DNA of 64,000 nt from Orientia tsutsugamushi str. Boryong (GTDB lineage Bacteria > Pseudomonadota > Alphaproteobacteria > Rickettsiales > Rickettsiaceae): positions 1,922,001-1,986,000 of the forward strand of contig NC_009488.1 in NCBI RefSeq assembly GCF_000063545.1, given 5' to 3'. Made by a program: the position numbers and the translations under genes. The notes under the pieces were generated by a model that saw nothing but the letters and a program-made list of their open reading frames with translations, ran no database searches and was not told the origin of the DNA. The first letter of the stretch is position 1; every line of letters begins with the position of its first letter. Below are positions 10,854 through 20,179 of the stretch, in pieces.

Positions 10854-12609
10854 ATGAATTTTCAGAATCAAGGCAATTTCACAAGGGGATCGCAGTTATT
10901 TGCCCATAAGTTTAAGAATGTTTGGGCAAGGTAGTACCAATGTTTTTACGATTGGGTTAGGATTATCAATATTCTGGATTATATGTCGATTATATCAAAA
11001 AGTTTTTCTGAGCAGCTTGTATTATTTCGCAATTGAAAGATATGTGCAGCTTAAGTTAGTAATTGGTGAACATTTTTATGATATCGATCAAATAGGAATC
11101 GTATTTTATAGTTTAAGGTTTAAAAAATGGACACACCTCAATGCCCAAGACTTTTTGCATGAGTTTTATACAGGCCAACATGGATTTAAAATACAGCAAT
11201 TATGGGAATTCCTAATCAATTCAGCATTATTAGAAGGATTAATTGTTTTTGCTATTGGTGTGATAATCTCAATTGTTTTCTTTACGGCTCAAGGTAAAAA
11301 AACGATTATTAAGGCCAAAATTAGAGGTGCTGATTTTGTACGGAGTAGAAATCTAGCTAAAATGCTAAAAAGCGCTAAAAAGGCCTCGAAAATCTGTTTT
11401 GGAGGCTTGCCATTAGTAAAGAATAGTGAAAGGCTGCACATTCTTATTACCGGAACAACAGGTACTGGTAAAACTAATATGCTTAACGAACTGCTACCAC
11501 AAATTCGATCACAACAGGATCGAGCAATAATTATAGACCTTACTGGAGCTTTTACTGATAGATTTTTTGATTCTAAATGTGATAAGCTGCTTAATCCTTT
11601 GGAAAAAAATAGCGAGCAATGGTTGCCTTGGAACGATTGTTTTGAAGCAGCTGATTTTCATGATATAGCTAGTAGTTTTAGTAATTATACCCATAGAATC
11701 GATGACTTTTTTGCTAAAAATGCTGAATTAGTCTTGTCTGAAGCATTGAAGCTATATCAGGATAATAAAGATATCATAAAATTAATTCATACAATCATTT
11801 ACTCTGATAATAGACAATTTGTAAAAGCTTTTAGAAACACCGCTGTATCAGGCATTATAAGCGAAAGCGCGCCTGAAACTTCTGCGGGAATTCAATCTAC
11901 TCTTGGAAAGAATATTACTTCGCTACAATATTTAAAGCCTGGAGGTAATTTTAGCATCAAGGAATGGTTTAGTAATTCTGCTGAAACTGGATGGCTATTT
12001 ATCACAGCTACTCCAAGTCAAAGAGCTACTTTACAGCCACTTATTTCAGCATGGATAAGTATAGCTATCAAAGCTTTGATGTGTAGAAATCCTAATCATG
12101 ATAACAAAAACATATGGTTTATACTTGATGAACTGCCAGCTCTACAAAAAGTTTCATCTTTACCAGTTGCTTTAGCTGAAAGTAGAAAGTATGGAGGCTG
12201 CTTTGTTGCTGGGTTGCAGAACATTCATCAATTAGAAGCAATATATGGTTCTGCTGAATGTGCTTCTATGCTTGATTTGTTTAATAGTAAATTTATTTTT
12301 CGAGTTAGCGATCAGGTTACAGCTTATAAATCAGCATTAACACTAGGTGAGCAAGAGATAATTGAAACTCAAGAAAACTTGTCATATGGATCAAATACTA
12401 TGCGAGATGGAGTAAATATGAATAATGTTGAGCGTAAAAAGCTTTTAGTTATGCCATCTGAAATTATGAATCTACCAGACCTTACATGTTATGTAAAGCT
12501 TGTTGGTAACTTTCCCATCACAAAACTAACTATGAAGCTACAAAACTTAAATATAGCATATGTTTGGGGATATACATTGCTCAAAAAACTTAAGTTAGTG
12601 AATTATTAA
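10854..12609 (+). CDS. traD: TraD (F-type) coupling ATPase, N-terminal frameshift
   Basis: Type IV coupling protein that brings the relaxase-DNA complex to the secretion channel. The open frame from TTG 10900 gives 569 residues with two N-terminal membrane segments (about 13-30 and 105-128), Walker A GTTGTGKT (185-192) and Walker B IWFILDELPAL (about 404-414). The family's usual N-terminus (MNFQNQGNFTRGSQLFAHK, ATG at 10854) lies in a different frame, and one extra base near 10911 separates them. Either TTG 10900 is used or the gene is newly damaged; everything after the break is intact. Confidence 0.85.
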
Positions 12610-12610
12610 T

Positions 12611-13654
12611 TCAAGAATTATCCATGCTAACTTTTAAATTAACCACTTCTTCGTTTGATAACCCAGTATTTTCAGCAATAAATTCAACTGAAAAGCCAGC
12701 TTTTAATAAGTTCCTTGCAAGCCCTTGTGCAGCTTCAGCTCTGCCTTTAGTCTCACCAATCTCTATACCTTCAGCTCTGCCTTCAGCTCTGCCTTCAGCT
12801 CTGCCTTCAGCTCTGCCTTCAGCTCTGCCTTCAGCTCTGCCTTCAGCTCTGCCTTTAGCTTTGCCTTCATCAATATATTGTGCAGCAATTGTTCCCATAA
12901 TCCTATCTCTATCCTCAATTGATAAATTTTCGTCCAGTAATTGTTTTAACCTAGGTTGTTCATTTTGACTAACCTTACTTATAGTATAATACAATAACGA
13001 TCTTATGTAAAGAAAGCCCTCTTCTTTATCTTTTTGTACTATTTCTTGTAGTGTATTAAAGAATTTCGCCCATAGCTCTATTATATCAGGTTGATTATGA
13101 ATATACTTCATAAAATGAACTAGTGCAGCAGTTGCTTTTCTTTTTATTTCACTATCTGGTATTGCTTGCCAATCGATTAATAAGTATTCAGAGCCCATCA
13201 ACTCTTTAGCTAATTTAGGATCATCAAACAGTTCCCATAAGCTTCTCGGAGCATTAAATCGGTCAGCTCCATGATATACTACAATTGGTACAACAATTGG
13301 TAATTTTCCACGTTCTTTTTTACGCTTTTTAAGTCCTTTTTTATGCCTTTTTAATATTGATAATGTGTATTGCCATAATTTGAACGCAATCCAATAATCA
13401 GATCTTAATTCTGCCTCGATAAGCACATATATAAATGCATCATTATTATTTTTTGTTTTAACTGAAAATAGTACGTCACACATACTACGGCGTAGATTTG
13501 CTTCGACAAATGATTCTTGCTCAACTTTTATAGTATTTAAATCTAGTACGTTTTTAACTTCATTTGGTAAAAAGTCATTTATAAAATCCAGAGCTGCTTT
13601 TGGTTCATTCATTAAATCTTTAAATAGCCCATCATGTTTTAAATTTTCAGACAT
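12611..13654 (-). CDS. Rpn-family PD-(D/E)XK nuclease (transposase-like), RAGE-A
   Basis: 347 residues of the Rpn/YhgA-like family (recombination-promoting nuclease, formerly 'putative transposase'). The N-terminus HDGLFKDLMNEPKAALDFIN is typical. The PD-(D/E)XK core is visible as MCDVLFSV...FIYVLIEAEL (D and E of the active site). Residues about 265-300 are a GRAE tetrapeptide array. The C-terminal segment GLSNEEVVNLK is a small helical module. The start overlaps the primase 3' end by 16 bp, so the two are probably coupled. The gene converges tail-to-tail with traD. Confidence 0.8.
   Translation of the reverse strand: MSENLKHDGLFKDLMNEPKAALDFINDFLPNEVKNVLDLNTIKVEQESFVEANLRRSMCDVLFSVKTKNNNDAFIYVLIEAELRSDYWIAFKLWQYTLSILKRHKKGLKKRKKERGKLPIVVPIVVYHGADRFNAPRSLWELFDDPKLAKELMGSEYLLIDWQAIPDSEIKRKATAALVHFMKYIHNQPDIIELWAKFFNTLQEIVQKDKEEGFLYIRSLLYYTISKVSQNEQPRLKQLLDENLSIEDRDRIMGTIAAQYIDEGKAKGRAEGRAEGRAEGRAEGRAEGRAEGRAEGIEIGETKGRAEAAQGLARNLLKAGFSVEFIAENTGLSNEEVVNLKVSMDNS
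12771..12854 (-). repeat. 12-bp minisatellite coding GRAE in rpn
   Basis: Seven perfect copies of TCAGCTCTGCCT (+ strand), then one degenerate unit to 12866. Each adds four residues in frame (GRAE), so copy-number changes would lengthen or shorten the linker without breaking the protein. The paralogue at 44679 has only one GRAE-like unit at the same place. Confidence 0.95.
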
Positions 13655-15441
13655 AATCTTGGTTGTATATTAGTTTGTATTGATTCATTTTTTTCAGTAA
13701 GTTTTCTTATTTCAGGGCTGATAATATTTCTAACGGCATATGATCCTTGAGTTTTTAATACATTATTGAAGTCATTTTTGACCGTACAGACTATTGCTCC
13801 CTTATCTTCCAAAACTTTTTCTGCTTTTTCAGTATTTACGTCATTTTTAACCGCTAGAATGATCTTTTCTTTTGAGCCAGGATTATAGTTTTGCAAATTT
13901 TCAGCTTCAATGGCACATAAGATTTTTCCTTCGACTCCAGCATGTTTAATGCTTAGAGCAGTTTCAATATTCTCTGTAAGAATTGTTATAGAAGAGTAGT
14001 CTGAATTTTGTTGAGCAATTTCAACAAATGATCCACTAATTGTACCAACAGAATTTTCAGCTGCATCCGCTTTATTACATGTTTTTGAATTCAAGGCTAA
14101 TATCTTAGCTCCAGTAATTTCATCTTTGTCATTTTTAACAAAAATAGTGAGTGCAGGCCAGGATTTTTGAGTCTCTTCATCAAAAACCATATTTGCTCTT
14201 AAATTAGGATTGTCAAAGATTTTTGAACTATAAATTTCTGTATGATTTTCTAAAAATTTGTTGACTGTTGTTACTTCCGCATTAGCTTTTTCCTTTTTGT
14301 TATAGTCGTATAGGGGCAAAGATTTTGCATATAATTCTTTAACGTCACTTTGATTAGGTATTTCAGATGATTTATTTTGTATTTCGTTCAATTTAATAAG
14401 TTTGGCAATTTCAGGTATTATAATCTGTCTAATAGCTTCAGCCCCATGAATTTGTAATAGGTCGTTGAAATCACCTTCTTGTGTTGGCATCACTTTTAAC
14501 ACCTTTGCTCCACTATTTTCGAGTGTTTTTTTCGCTTTATCAACAGTATTCATTGTTATAGAATTTTGTCCATCATTATCTGCCGCTATGATTATGTTTT
14601 CTCCTTCAAATGGTTGATAGTTCTTGAAATTATGTATGCCAATAGCAGCGATAATTTTTCCATTAATTCCTGCTTGTTTTAGACTTAAAGCTGTTTCAAC
14701 GCCTTCTGTTATAATTGTTATAGGCGAATCATGTGGTGCCAATGGAGTAATTCTAACAAACGATTCGCTAATTTTGCCAAAAGCCCTCCTAGGGACTGAA
14801 ATATCTGCCTTATCGCACGTTTGCGAATTCAAATATACAACTTGTACACCAGTAATTTTACCTTTCGCATTTCTTGAAAATGCTGAAAATGCTGGATAAT
14901 TTTCATTCGTTTCTCTATCAAGAATTACACTTGCTCTCAAGTCAGAATTCATTGTAAAACAATCAATTCCTCTATGTTGTTCAAGATATCTTTTTACGAT
15001 TTGAACTTCAGTATTATTAGTAAAATATAATGGAGAAGACTGATTATAAAAGTATTGAACTTTTCGAATTTTAGCTAGCTCATTTTGAGTGGCTTCTTTA
15101 TGTACCTGCCGAGGATAAGACTCATTATAAGTTGACATTCCTACTATGCTTGTTAGATATTCCTTAGCTCTAACAAAATCACCGCCACGTTCTTTTCTAG
15201 CTAAGTCAAATAAATCTCCACCTTCGCCAGAACTAAAGTCATACCATTTTCCAGCATGCTTGCCACTAGTATTGACGACAATTTTCCCTTTATCTCCCCA
15301 ACGTGTCTCTCCACGTCTTGATAAATGTTTATTAGGCTCTCCAAGCAAATCACATGCTATGGTTTCTGCATGAGAAGCTATTCTGTCTCTCAATTCTTCC
15401 ATTAAATTATGATTGTTTGAATTATTGATTTTATCAGTCAT
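13639..15441 (-). CDS. TOPRIM primase-like protein of the mobilisation module
   Basis: 600 residues from ATG 15441 (AGGTGAGG upstream), preferred to the slightly longer frame from 15453. The N-terminal domain WYDFSSGEGGDLFDLA matches the primase/helicase-associated region found with TraA-type relaxases. A TOPRIM domain follows with TEGVETALS (acidic residue) and IIIAADNDG (DxD motif). A second TOPRIM-like copy near the C-terminus has TENIETALS but IILAVKNDV, so its DxD is lost. It probably primes complementary-strand synthesis on transferred DNA. It lies between rpn and the relaxase on the same strand. Confidence 0.75.
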   Translation of the reverse strand: MTDKINNSNNHNLMEELRDRIASHAETIACDLLGEPNKHLSRRGETRWGDKGKIVVNTSGKHAGKWYDFSSGEGGDLFDLARKERGGDFVRAKEYLTSIVGMSTYNESYPRQVHKEATQNELAKIRKVQYFYNQSSPLYFTNNTEVQIVKRYLEQHRGIDCFTMNSDLRASVILDRETNENYPAFSAFSRNAKGKITGVQVVYLNSQTCDKADISVPRRAFGKISESFVRITPLAPHDSPITIITEGVETALSLKQAGINGKIIAAIGIHNFKNYQPFEGENIIIAADNDGQNSITMNTVDKAKKTLENSGAKVLKVMPTQEGDFNDLLQIHGAEAIRQIIIPEIAKLIKLNEIQNKSSEIPNQSDVKELYAKSLPLYDYNKKEKANAEVTTVNKFLENHTEIYSSKIFDNPNLRANMVFDEETQKSWPALTIFVKNDKDEITGAKILALNSKTCNKADAAENSVGTISGSFVEIAQQNSDYSSITILTENIETALSIKHAGVEGKILCAIEAENLQNYNPGSKEKIILAVKNDVNTEKAEKVLEDKGAIVCTVKNDFNNVLKTQGSYAVRNIISPEIRKLTEKNESIQTNIQPRLCLKI

Positions 15442-15622
15442 ACAGAACCTCACCTTCGCTAAATTTATTTGTATTTTTACCGTTTAAATGGTATAATATT
15501 TTTGCTGAGTGATTGTTGAGATAGTATTTCTGTTAACGAATCTCTCTAAGTTTCAGGACTTTCGCATTCTGCTTAGCAAAGTCGTATTTTTATTACCCTT
15601 GAGCTGCTCTATGCAGCTCATT

Positions 15623-18091
15623 TTACCTTCGAATACTAATTCTTGGATTTTGTTGTTCAGGCTTTGTGTTGATTTTTTCTGTAGTTGAAATATCGTTTGC
15701 GGTCTTTGTAGCCTTTAATTCATTATTTGGACTTATTTCTGATTTTCTTATATCATTAACTATATTAGGTTGTTCGATCTTAATGTCAGCTAATTGCTCT
15801 GGTTTTTTATCGTACTGATAATATTTAGCGTTTTTATGAAATCTGTCTCCTACATCAGTTACTATAGACTTAAACCAACCACAAATTTTACTTAAAATAG
15901 TTGGATTTTCTTTATTTAAATCTTCATTAGTTTTTAAGTTTATGCTTGCTGATTTATCATTTGGTCTGCTAAGCTGATTTATTAAGCTGTTAATGCTTCT
16001 AGTTGCTTCCTTATTGCAATATAGCTGTAATTTCTCTATATGCCTTGTCATAGCTACGTATGAGCTGCTTATATTACTTACTCCATTATGTAAAACGTAT
16101 ACATCTTTTATAGAAGCTCCCTGGGCCTTATAAACAGTACTTGCATAACCATGTTTAAATTGTATTTTGCTTGGGTCAAAACTCACATCTTGTCCTGCAT
16201 CTGTCTTAGCTACAAATTCATTTTTATTAACCGAAGTTAAAGTTGCAAATTCACTATTTTGTATTTGTAAATCCTTATCGCTTTTTTGAAATACAATTCG
16301 ATCTCCAGCCATGTAGGACTCTTTCCTTCCAGCTATTGAACGCCTATATTCTGTGCCTTGTAGCGTGCCATTAGCTTTTAACAAAGATCTAATACTTGAA
16401 TTAAGAATGTCTACCTCTTTATTACGTACTGTAATTACCAATTTTTCATGTAGCTTAAACTTGCTTAGACTCCAGTTGTATCTTAACTTACTCATTGAGT
16501 CCTGCAACGTATTATCAAACTTAATACATTTATTTTGTCTCAGTAATGTTATACCGCTTAAAATATTACTCTCAGCAAACTTTGTTGCTGCTTCTCTACT
16601 CCAGTTTTCACTTTGTCTTCGAATATTCACTAAAACATGTGAACTGAAAATATTACTCAGCATCTCAAACATTCCGCCTCTTTCTATTGAAGCTAACTGC
16701 TTTTCATCTCCAGCAAGTATCAGTTGACAATTATTGTTTCTAACTACTCTAAACAGCTCTGCATATTCTCTAGTAGCAACCATTCCAGCTTCATCTACTA
16801 CTATTAAACTGTCTCTAGTAACGCTATTTTTATATAAAAATCCTTTTATTGTATCACATTTCTGGTAGCCATTATCCTTCAGCACTGATATAGCCTTATG
16901 TGTAGGAGCAAGTCCAATAACATTTTGTCTACGATTTGTTGCAATTTTATATGCTTTTGCTAAAACAGTGGATTTACCTGTTCCAGCTCTTCCTCTTAGT
17001 ATTCTAACTCCACTATTACTAAGCAAAATACGTCGTAGAGCATGTTTTTGCTCTTCACTAACACTTGTTAAGCTTTCGATATCGTTTTTAAGATGATAAA
17101 TATCATTGTAATAAGCTTGAGTATCGATTTTATTAGCTATTCTTATTATTCTTGCTTCCTCATCTCTAACCTCAGTTGTCGTAAAATATTTACTACTTTC
17201 ACCATCATCATGATATAACTCTAGTATTCTATTTGAACTAAGCACTTGCTGAACTAACAGTTCTCTTGCTGTTAGGTCTGGTATATCTTTCACGGCTTTT
17301 TCAATATCATGCTTAGTAAAAATAGATTTGTAATGTGTTATAGAATCCGTTATTACATCAACATCATTAATAATCTTCAAATGAGCCTCTTTACGTAACT
17401 CATTTTCATTTGCAACTTCATTAATTAAACCCCTAATTCTAGTAGGTCCAATATGCTCTTGCGGAACTGTACTTATCTTATCAACTCTATTTGTTAAGCC
17501 TAATTTAGCAAAATATGCATTAATTATTTCCTTCACTTTTTCGTGAATCATCTCAGCTTCTGGAATAATAAATGCCTTACCTTTTGATGTTCTGAATTTA
17601 GGCTCCAAGTCAACAGCTTTACCACCTAATTCTTCGCCATTCTCTTTAAATCTTCTTGTAGTAACCAATATATGCACATGCCAGTTTTTATCTCCTCTAT
17701 GAGGCTTATGAATATCTATCTGTACTCCAAGACCATTTTTTACCCATTCCATTACATCAACTATTTGATGAGTTATTTCTATTCTATGCTCTAAATTCAA
17801 TTCCTTATCGTCTGGCAGTGCTATTACGATATCCTTCAACAACTTACTGTTTCTTCGTTTTTCTGTTTGTTCCACCTCATTCATTAATCTTTGGACATTC
17901 TTGAATTTTTGATTTACATAATCTGGTATCAGTACTGTATGATATACGTTATCTTTCTTATAAGAGAAGTTATACCTTATATTTGTCTGCTCATTTTTAA
18001 CAATAGTTCTTGCATTATACGCTGCCTTACAACAACTATCTCCTCCTTTACTTCTACTTAAAAATTCAATCATTGCAAACTGTATAGCCAT
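15623..18091 (-). CDS. traA: TraA(Ti)/MobQ relaxase fused to RecD-like helicase, intact
   Basis: About 822 residues. I prefer ATG 18091 (MAIQFAMIEFLSRSKGG, the usual family start) over GTG 18109. The relaxase domain has a candidate nicking tyrosine Y25 (CKAAYNAR) and the HUH histidines in HKPHRGDKNWHVHI (H138 and H140, with H128/H131). A helicase domain follows with Walker A GRAGTGKS (367-374), Walker B VVDEAG (431-436) and a C-terminal UvrD-like motif YKAQGAS. It would nick at oriT and unwind the transferred strand. It is divergent from traD(Ti), so oriT probably lies between them. This is the best preserved transfer gene in the window. Confidence 0.9.
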   Translation of the reverse strand: MAIQFAMIEFLSRSKGGDSCCKAAYNARTIVKNEQTNIRYNFSYKKDNVYHTVLIPDYVNQKFKNVQRLMNEVEQTEKRRNSKLLKDIVIALPDDKELNLEHRIEITHQIVDVMEWVKNGLGVQIDIHKPHRGDKNWHVHILVTTRRFKENGEELGGKAVDLEPKFRTSKGKAFIIPEAEMIHEKVKEIINAYFAKLGLTNRVDKISTVPQEHIGPTRIRGLINEVANENELRKEAHLKIINDVDVITDSITHYKSIFTKHDIEKAVKDIPDLTARELLVQQVLSSNRILELYHDDGESSKYFTTTEVRDEEARIIRIANKIDTQAYYNDIYHLKNDIESLTSVSEEQKHALRRILLSNSGVRILRGRAGTGKSTVLAKAYKIATNRRQNVIGLAPTHKAISVLKDNGYQKCDTIKGFLYKNSVTRDSLIVVDEAGMVATREYAELFRVVRNNNCQLILAGDEKQLASIERGGMFEMLSNIFSSHVLVNIRRQSENWSREAATKFAESNILSGITLLRQNKCIKFDNTLQDSMSKLRYNWSLSKFKLHEKLVITVRNKEVDILNSSIRSLLKANGTLQGTEYRRSIAGRKESYMAGDRIVFQKSDKDLQIQNSEFATLTSVNKNEFVAKTDAGQDVSFDPSKIQFKHGYASTVYKAQGASIKDVYVLHNGVSNISSSYVAMTRHIEKLQLYCNKEATRSINSLINQLSRPNDKSASINLKTNEDLNKENPTILSKICGWFKSIVTDVGDRFHKNAKYYQYDKKPEQLADIKIEQPNIVNDIRKSEISPNNELKATKTANDISTTEKINTKPEQQNPRISIRR

Positions 18092-18109
18092 CTCAACACC
18101 AATTCTCAC

Positions 18110-18384
18110 CTGAGTTTTAAGTTAGCATGGTTTTTTTGATTTTGCTAGCACAAACTTCTTTTTTTTAACACTCAATCGGCTAATGAGTGCTCATTTTTTA
18201 GCAGTAAACTTTCAAGTTTACATATTGCGTATAAGCTTATTCTTTAATGAAGCTTCTAACCTGAATTCACGTTTTTTTGACTATAATTATTTGATGTTGG
18301 TTTGGCAGGTGCGGTTTTTTTCTTTACTGGAATTTTATTTTGATATATTCTTGCCTGATTTTTTTATCTTTCTGAATTACTAAC
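18110..18384. other. Candidate oriT / divergent promoter region
   Basis: 275 bp between the divergent relaxase and traD(Ti) genes, the usual place for a MobQ-type oriT. Near 18170-18193 lies an imperfect inverted repeat, ACACTCA-9-TGAGTGCT, and T-rich runs flank it. I cannot identify a nick sequence. A short + frame at 18183 (66 residues, phenylalanine rich) looks like chance. Confidence 0.45.
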
Positions 18385-18840
18385 ATGGCAAATCTTATGC
18401 AGCAAAAAATTACTCTCCAACAAAAAAAGGCTAAGCTAATCATGGATGAGGTTAACCTTAAAATTAAAGAACGTAAAATGCGTACTCGACGTCTTATCGA
18501 AATGGGTGGATTAGTTGCTAAGGCTAAGCTTGATCACTTATCAGCAAATACTTTATTTGGTGCAATTGTTTCACTAAAAGAAACTTTAACACAACATCCA
18601 AATGTTCAGAATCATTGGACTACAATCGGTAAAGATATTTTTGATAAAGAACAGCAAAATAAAGCTGCCGTGATTTTAAAATTTTCCTCTGAACCAGACG
18701 AAAACACTAAGCTCCACATTCGCCTTCATGGCTTAAAATGGAATAGCTTTCACCAAGAATGGTGCGGCAATGTTAAGGATATTGAGGCCTTAAAGAATGG
18801 CCTTCTTAATGTTCAATATAATCTAGAATTGGTATCCTGA
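18385..18840 (+). CDS. traD: TraD(Ti)-family mobilisation accessory protein
   Basis: 151 residues. The segment RKMRTRRLIEMGGLVAKAKLD (about 32-52) is the hallmark of the small TraD family of Agrobacterium Ti-type mobilisation systems, which work with the TraA relaxase. The remaining C-terminal 100 residues are longer than in the classic TraD(Ti); they include a segment (LHGLKWNSFHQEWCGN) like that of a small conserved DNA-associated domain. This is not the coupling ATPase also named TraD. It is divergent from the relaxase, and the gene is intact. Confidence 0.75.
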   Translation: MANLMQQKITLQQKKAKLIMDEVNLKIKERKMRTRRLIEMGGLVAKAKLDHLSANTLFGAIVSLKETLTQHPNVQNHWTTIGKDIFDKEQQNKAAVILKFSSEPDENTKLHIRLHGLKWNSFHQEWCGNVKDIEALKNGLLNVQYNLELVS

Positions 18841-18933
18841 ATTGAAAATATTTAAGCAACAAAAAAGTTATTGCTAATTAGCTAGTATAATTTATAAACT
18901 TATAATATAAACTTACTTAACAATAGGGTGATT

Positions 18934-19467
18934 ATGTATAGAAACAATTTGTACCATAATTCAGCTAATAATCCTACTTCCACAGAAATAGTACAGTTAG
19001 CTACTAATTTTATATTTAAAAAAGAAAGTAATAATTCTTTACTCTTGATTGGGTGGGATAATAGCCAATACAATGACATTATTAAAAAAGCTAAATCTGA
19101 TTGTACCAGAGCAAAAGAAGCGATTAGTTATATTTTTTCAGGTATAAAACAGTATACAGTAGTTGAACACTATGAATATGCTAAAAAAACATATAACACA
19201 TTATATGCAGTAGAAAAGCTTAATCATAACCAGCTAATGCCTATAGTAGTAAAATATGATAATGAATCTATTCTAAATAGTAGCAAAAAATTATTAACTG
19301 ATAAAGAGTTAACTATTGTATATAATGATCTGAAGGAGAGACCATCAGAATTAGATACATTTACTGATGATAACAGAATTGCTTACTATGAAGATAATAT
19401 TCATATTTATACACCTAATCAATTTAAAGATTGTATAGGTGACATATCAAGTTGTACATCCGAATAA
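18934..19467 (+). CDS. Orphan RAGE protein, family member A
   Basis: About 177 residues, starting at ATG 18934 with AGGGTG six bases upstream (GTG 18928 is possible). I do not recognise a domain. It aligns by eye with the protein at 46918: N-terminal hydrophilic helix, then SLLLIGWDNSQYN against ELIFIGGDDDEQYN, and a C-terminus IHIYTPNQFKDCIGDISSCTSE-like against VNVFTIEEFREHCLSGDVSDTTS. No signal peptide or membrane segment is seen. It follows traD(Ti) on the same strand. The lengths agree (177 each), so both are probably complete. Confidence 0.7.
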   Translation: MYRNNLYHNSANNPTSTEIVQLATNFIFKKESNNSLLLIGWDNSQYNDIIKKAKSDCTRAKEAISYIFSGIKQYTVVEHYEYAKKTYNTLYAVEKLNHNQLMPIVVKYDNESILNSSKKLLTDKELTIVYNDLKERPSELDTFTDDNRIAYYEDNIHIYTPNQFKDCIGDISSCTSE

Positions 19468-19503
19468 ATAATAGAGATAATATTTTACTAGTTAAACCAT
19501 ATT

Positions 19504-20079
19504 CTAGCTAGCATTAAGTTTGCAATATTCGCTTAAGCGTTCTCTAATCTCTGGTAGATTAAGGTATTCAGCAAGAGGTATAAATTCTTGCTGAGTTTCA
19601 ATGACGATTTTTTGTCTTTTTTCATAAGGTTTTATTGATATAGTCTGAATATTATGGAATCGGTCGAAAAGCTTAATTAATAATAGTTCTGTTTTATTTT
19701 GGCTATAAAATGTTTGAATCATTTCTCTAGAACTGATTTTTTTATTATCCTTAATCCTTGTGAGTTCTGAAACCTGTTCTGCAATTTTTTTACCAAATAC
19801 CTTAACAATCTTTTCTTTAGTTAGTGTTGTGTCTTCGAGGGTATCATGTAGTATTGCTGTAATAATCGTATCTGTTTCAAAACTGTAGTCTGCTACCATA
19901 TAAGCTACCTCTAATGGATGCATATAATATGGCTCTCCTGTATCTCGAAGTTGTTTGTCATGATATTTTTTAGCGTAAAATATTGCTCTTTCAACTTTAT
20001 CAAGATCAATTTCAGCGTTAAATCTTACGTTGATTCTAAACAGCTTATTTAGTAAGCTCTCGCTATAAAAGTCTATCAT
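19504..20079 (-). CDS. Small SpoT-like (p)ppGpp hydrolase
   Basis: 191 residues consisting only of the HD hydrolase domain of RelA/SpoT. Metal and catalytic residues are visible: H54 (MHPLEVA), H78-D79 and E82-D83 in ILHDTLEDT, and D139 in LFDRFHNI. No synthetase, TGS or ACT domain is present. It should remove (p)ppGpp, and so may blunt the stringent response. Small SpoT/RelA genes are standard RAGE cargo. A truncated paralogue lies at 58288 on the other strand. Confidence 0.85.
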   Translation of the reverse strand: MIDFYSESLLNKLFRINVRFNAEIDLDKVERAIFYAKKYHDKQLRDTGEPYYMHPLEVAYMVADYSFETDTIITAILHDTLEDTTLTKEKIVKVFGKKIAEQVSELTRIKDNKKISSREMIQTFYSQNKTELLLIKLFDRFHNIQTISIKPYEKRQKIVIETQQEFIPLAEYLNLPEIRERLSEYCKLNAS

Positions 20080-20179
20080 TTTCCATCTCTAAATAATCTT
20101 TAATAAATTATACAATAAATTAAACTTTTTATATACTTCAATCTCAGATAAAAACTGTGAAAGAAGCGAATTAATTTGA

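Larger units (their letters stand above)
1..12609. repeat. RAGE-A tra block, direct repeat of 37308-44677
   Basis: Long direct duplication. Positions 1-2490 match 37308-39799, 5131-7413 match 40570-42850, and 11706-12609 match 42857-44677 once the IS at 43014 is removed. Matching stretches look nearly identical, with only scattered substitutions seen by eye. Copy A differs by the ankyrin block (2491-5130) and by keeping most of traG, the TPR gene and the 5' part of traD. Both copies share the traU, trbC, traN, traH and traG frameshifts. Confidence 0.9.

Noticed and set aside
12771-12854. CRISPR-like short repeat array
   Set aside because: Units are 12 bp, contiguous, without spacers, and in frame in a nuclease gene. 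No CRISPR array or cas gene was seen in the window.
12624-12968. Serine/alanine-repeat protein on the + strand (SALPSALPSALP)
   Set aside because: It is the antisense reading of the GRAE minisatellite in rpn; no start context and no homologue style.
18183-18383. 66-codon phenylalanine-rich frame between the relaxase and traD(Ti)
   Set aside because: T-rich DNA produces it; the region fits oriT/promoter better.
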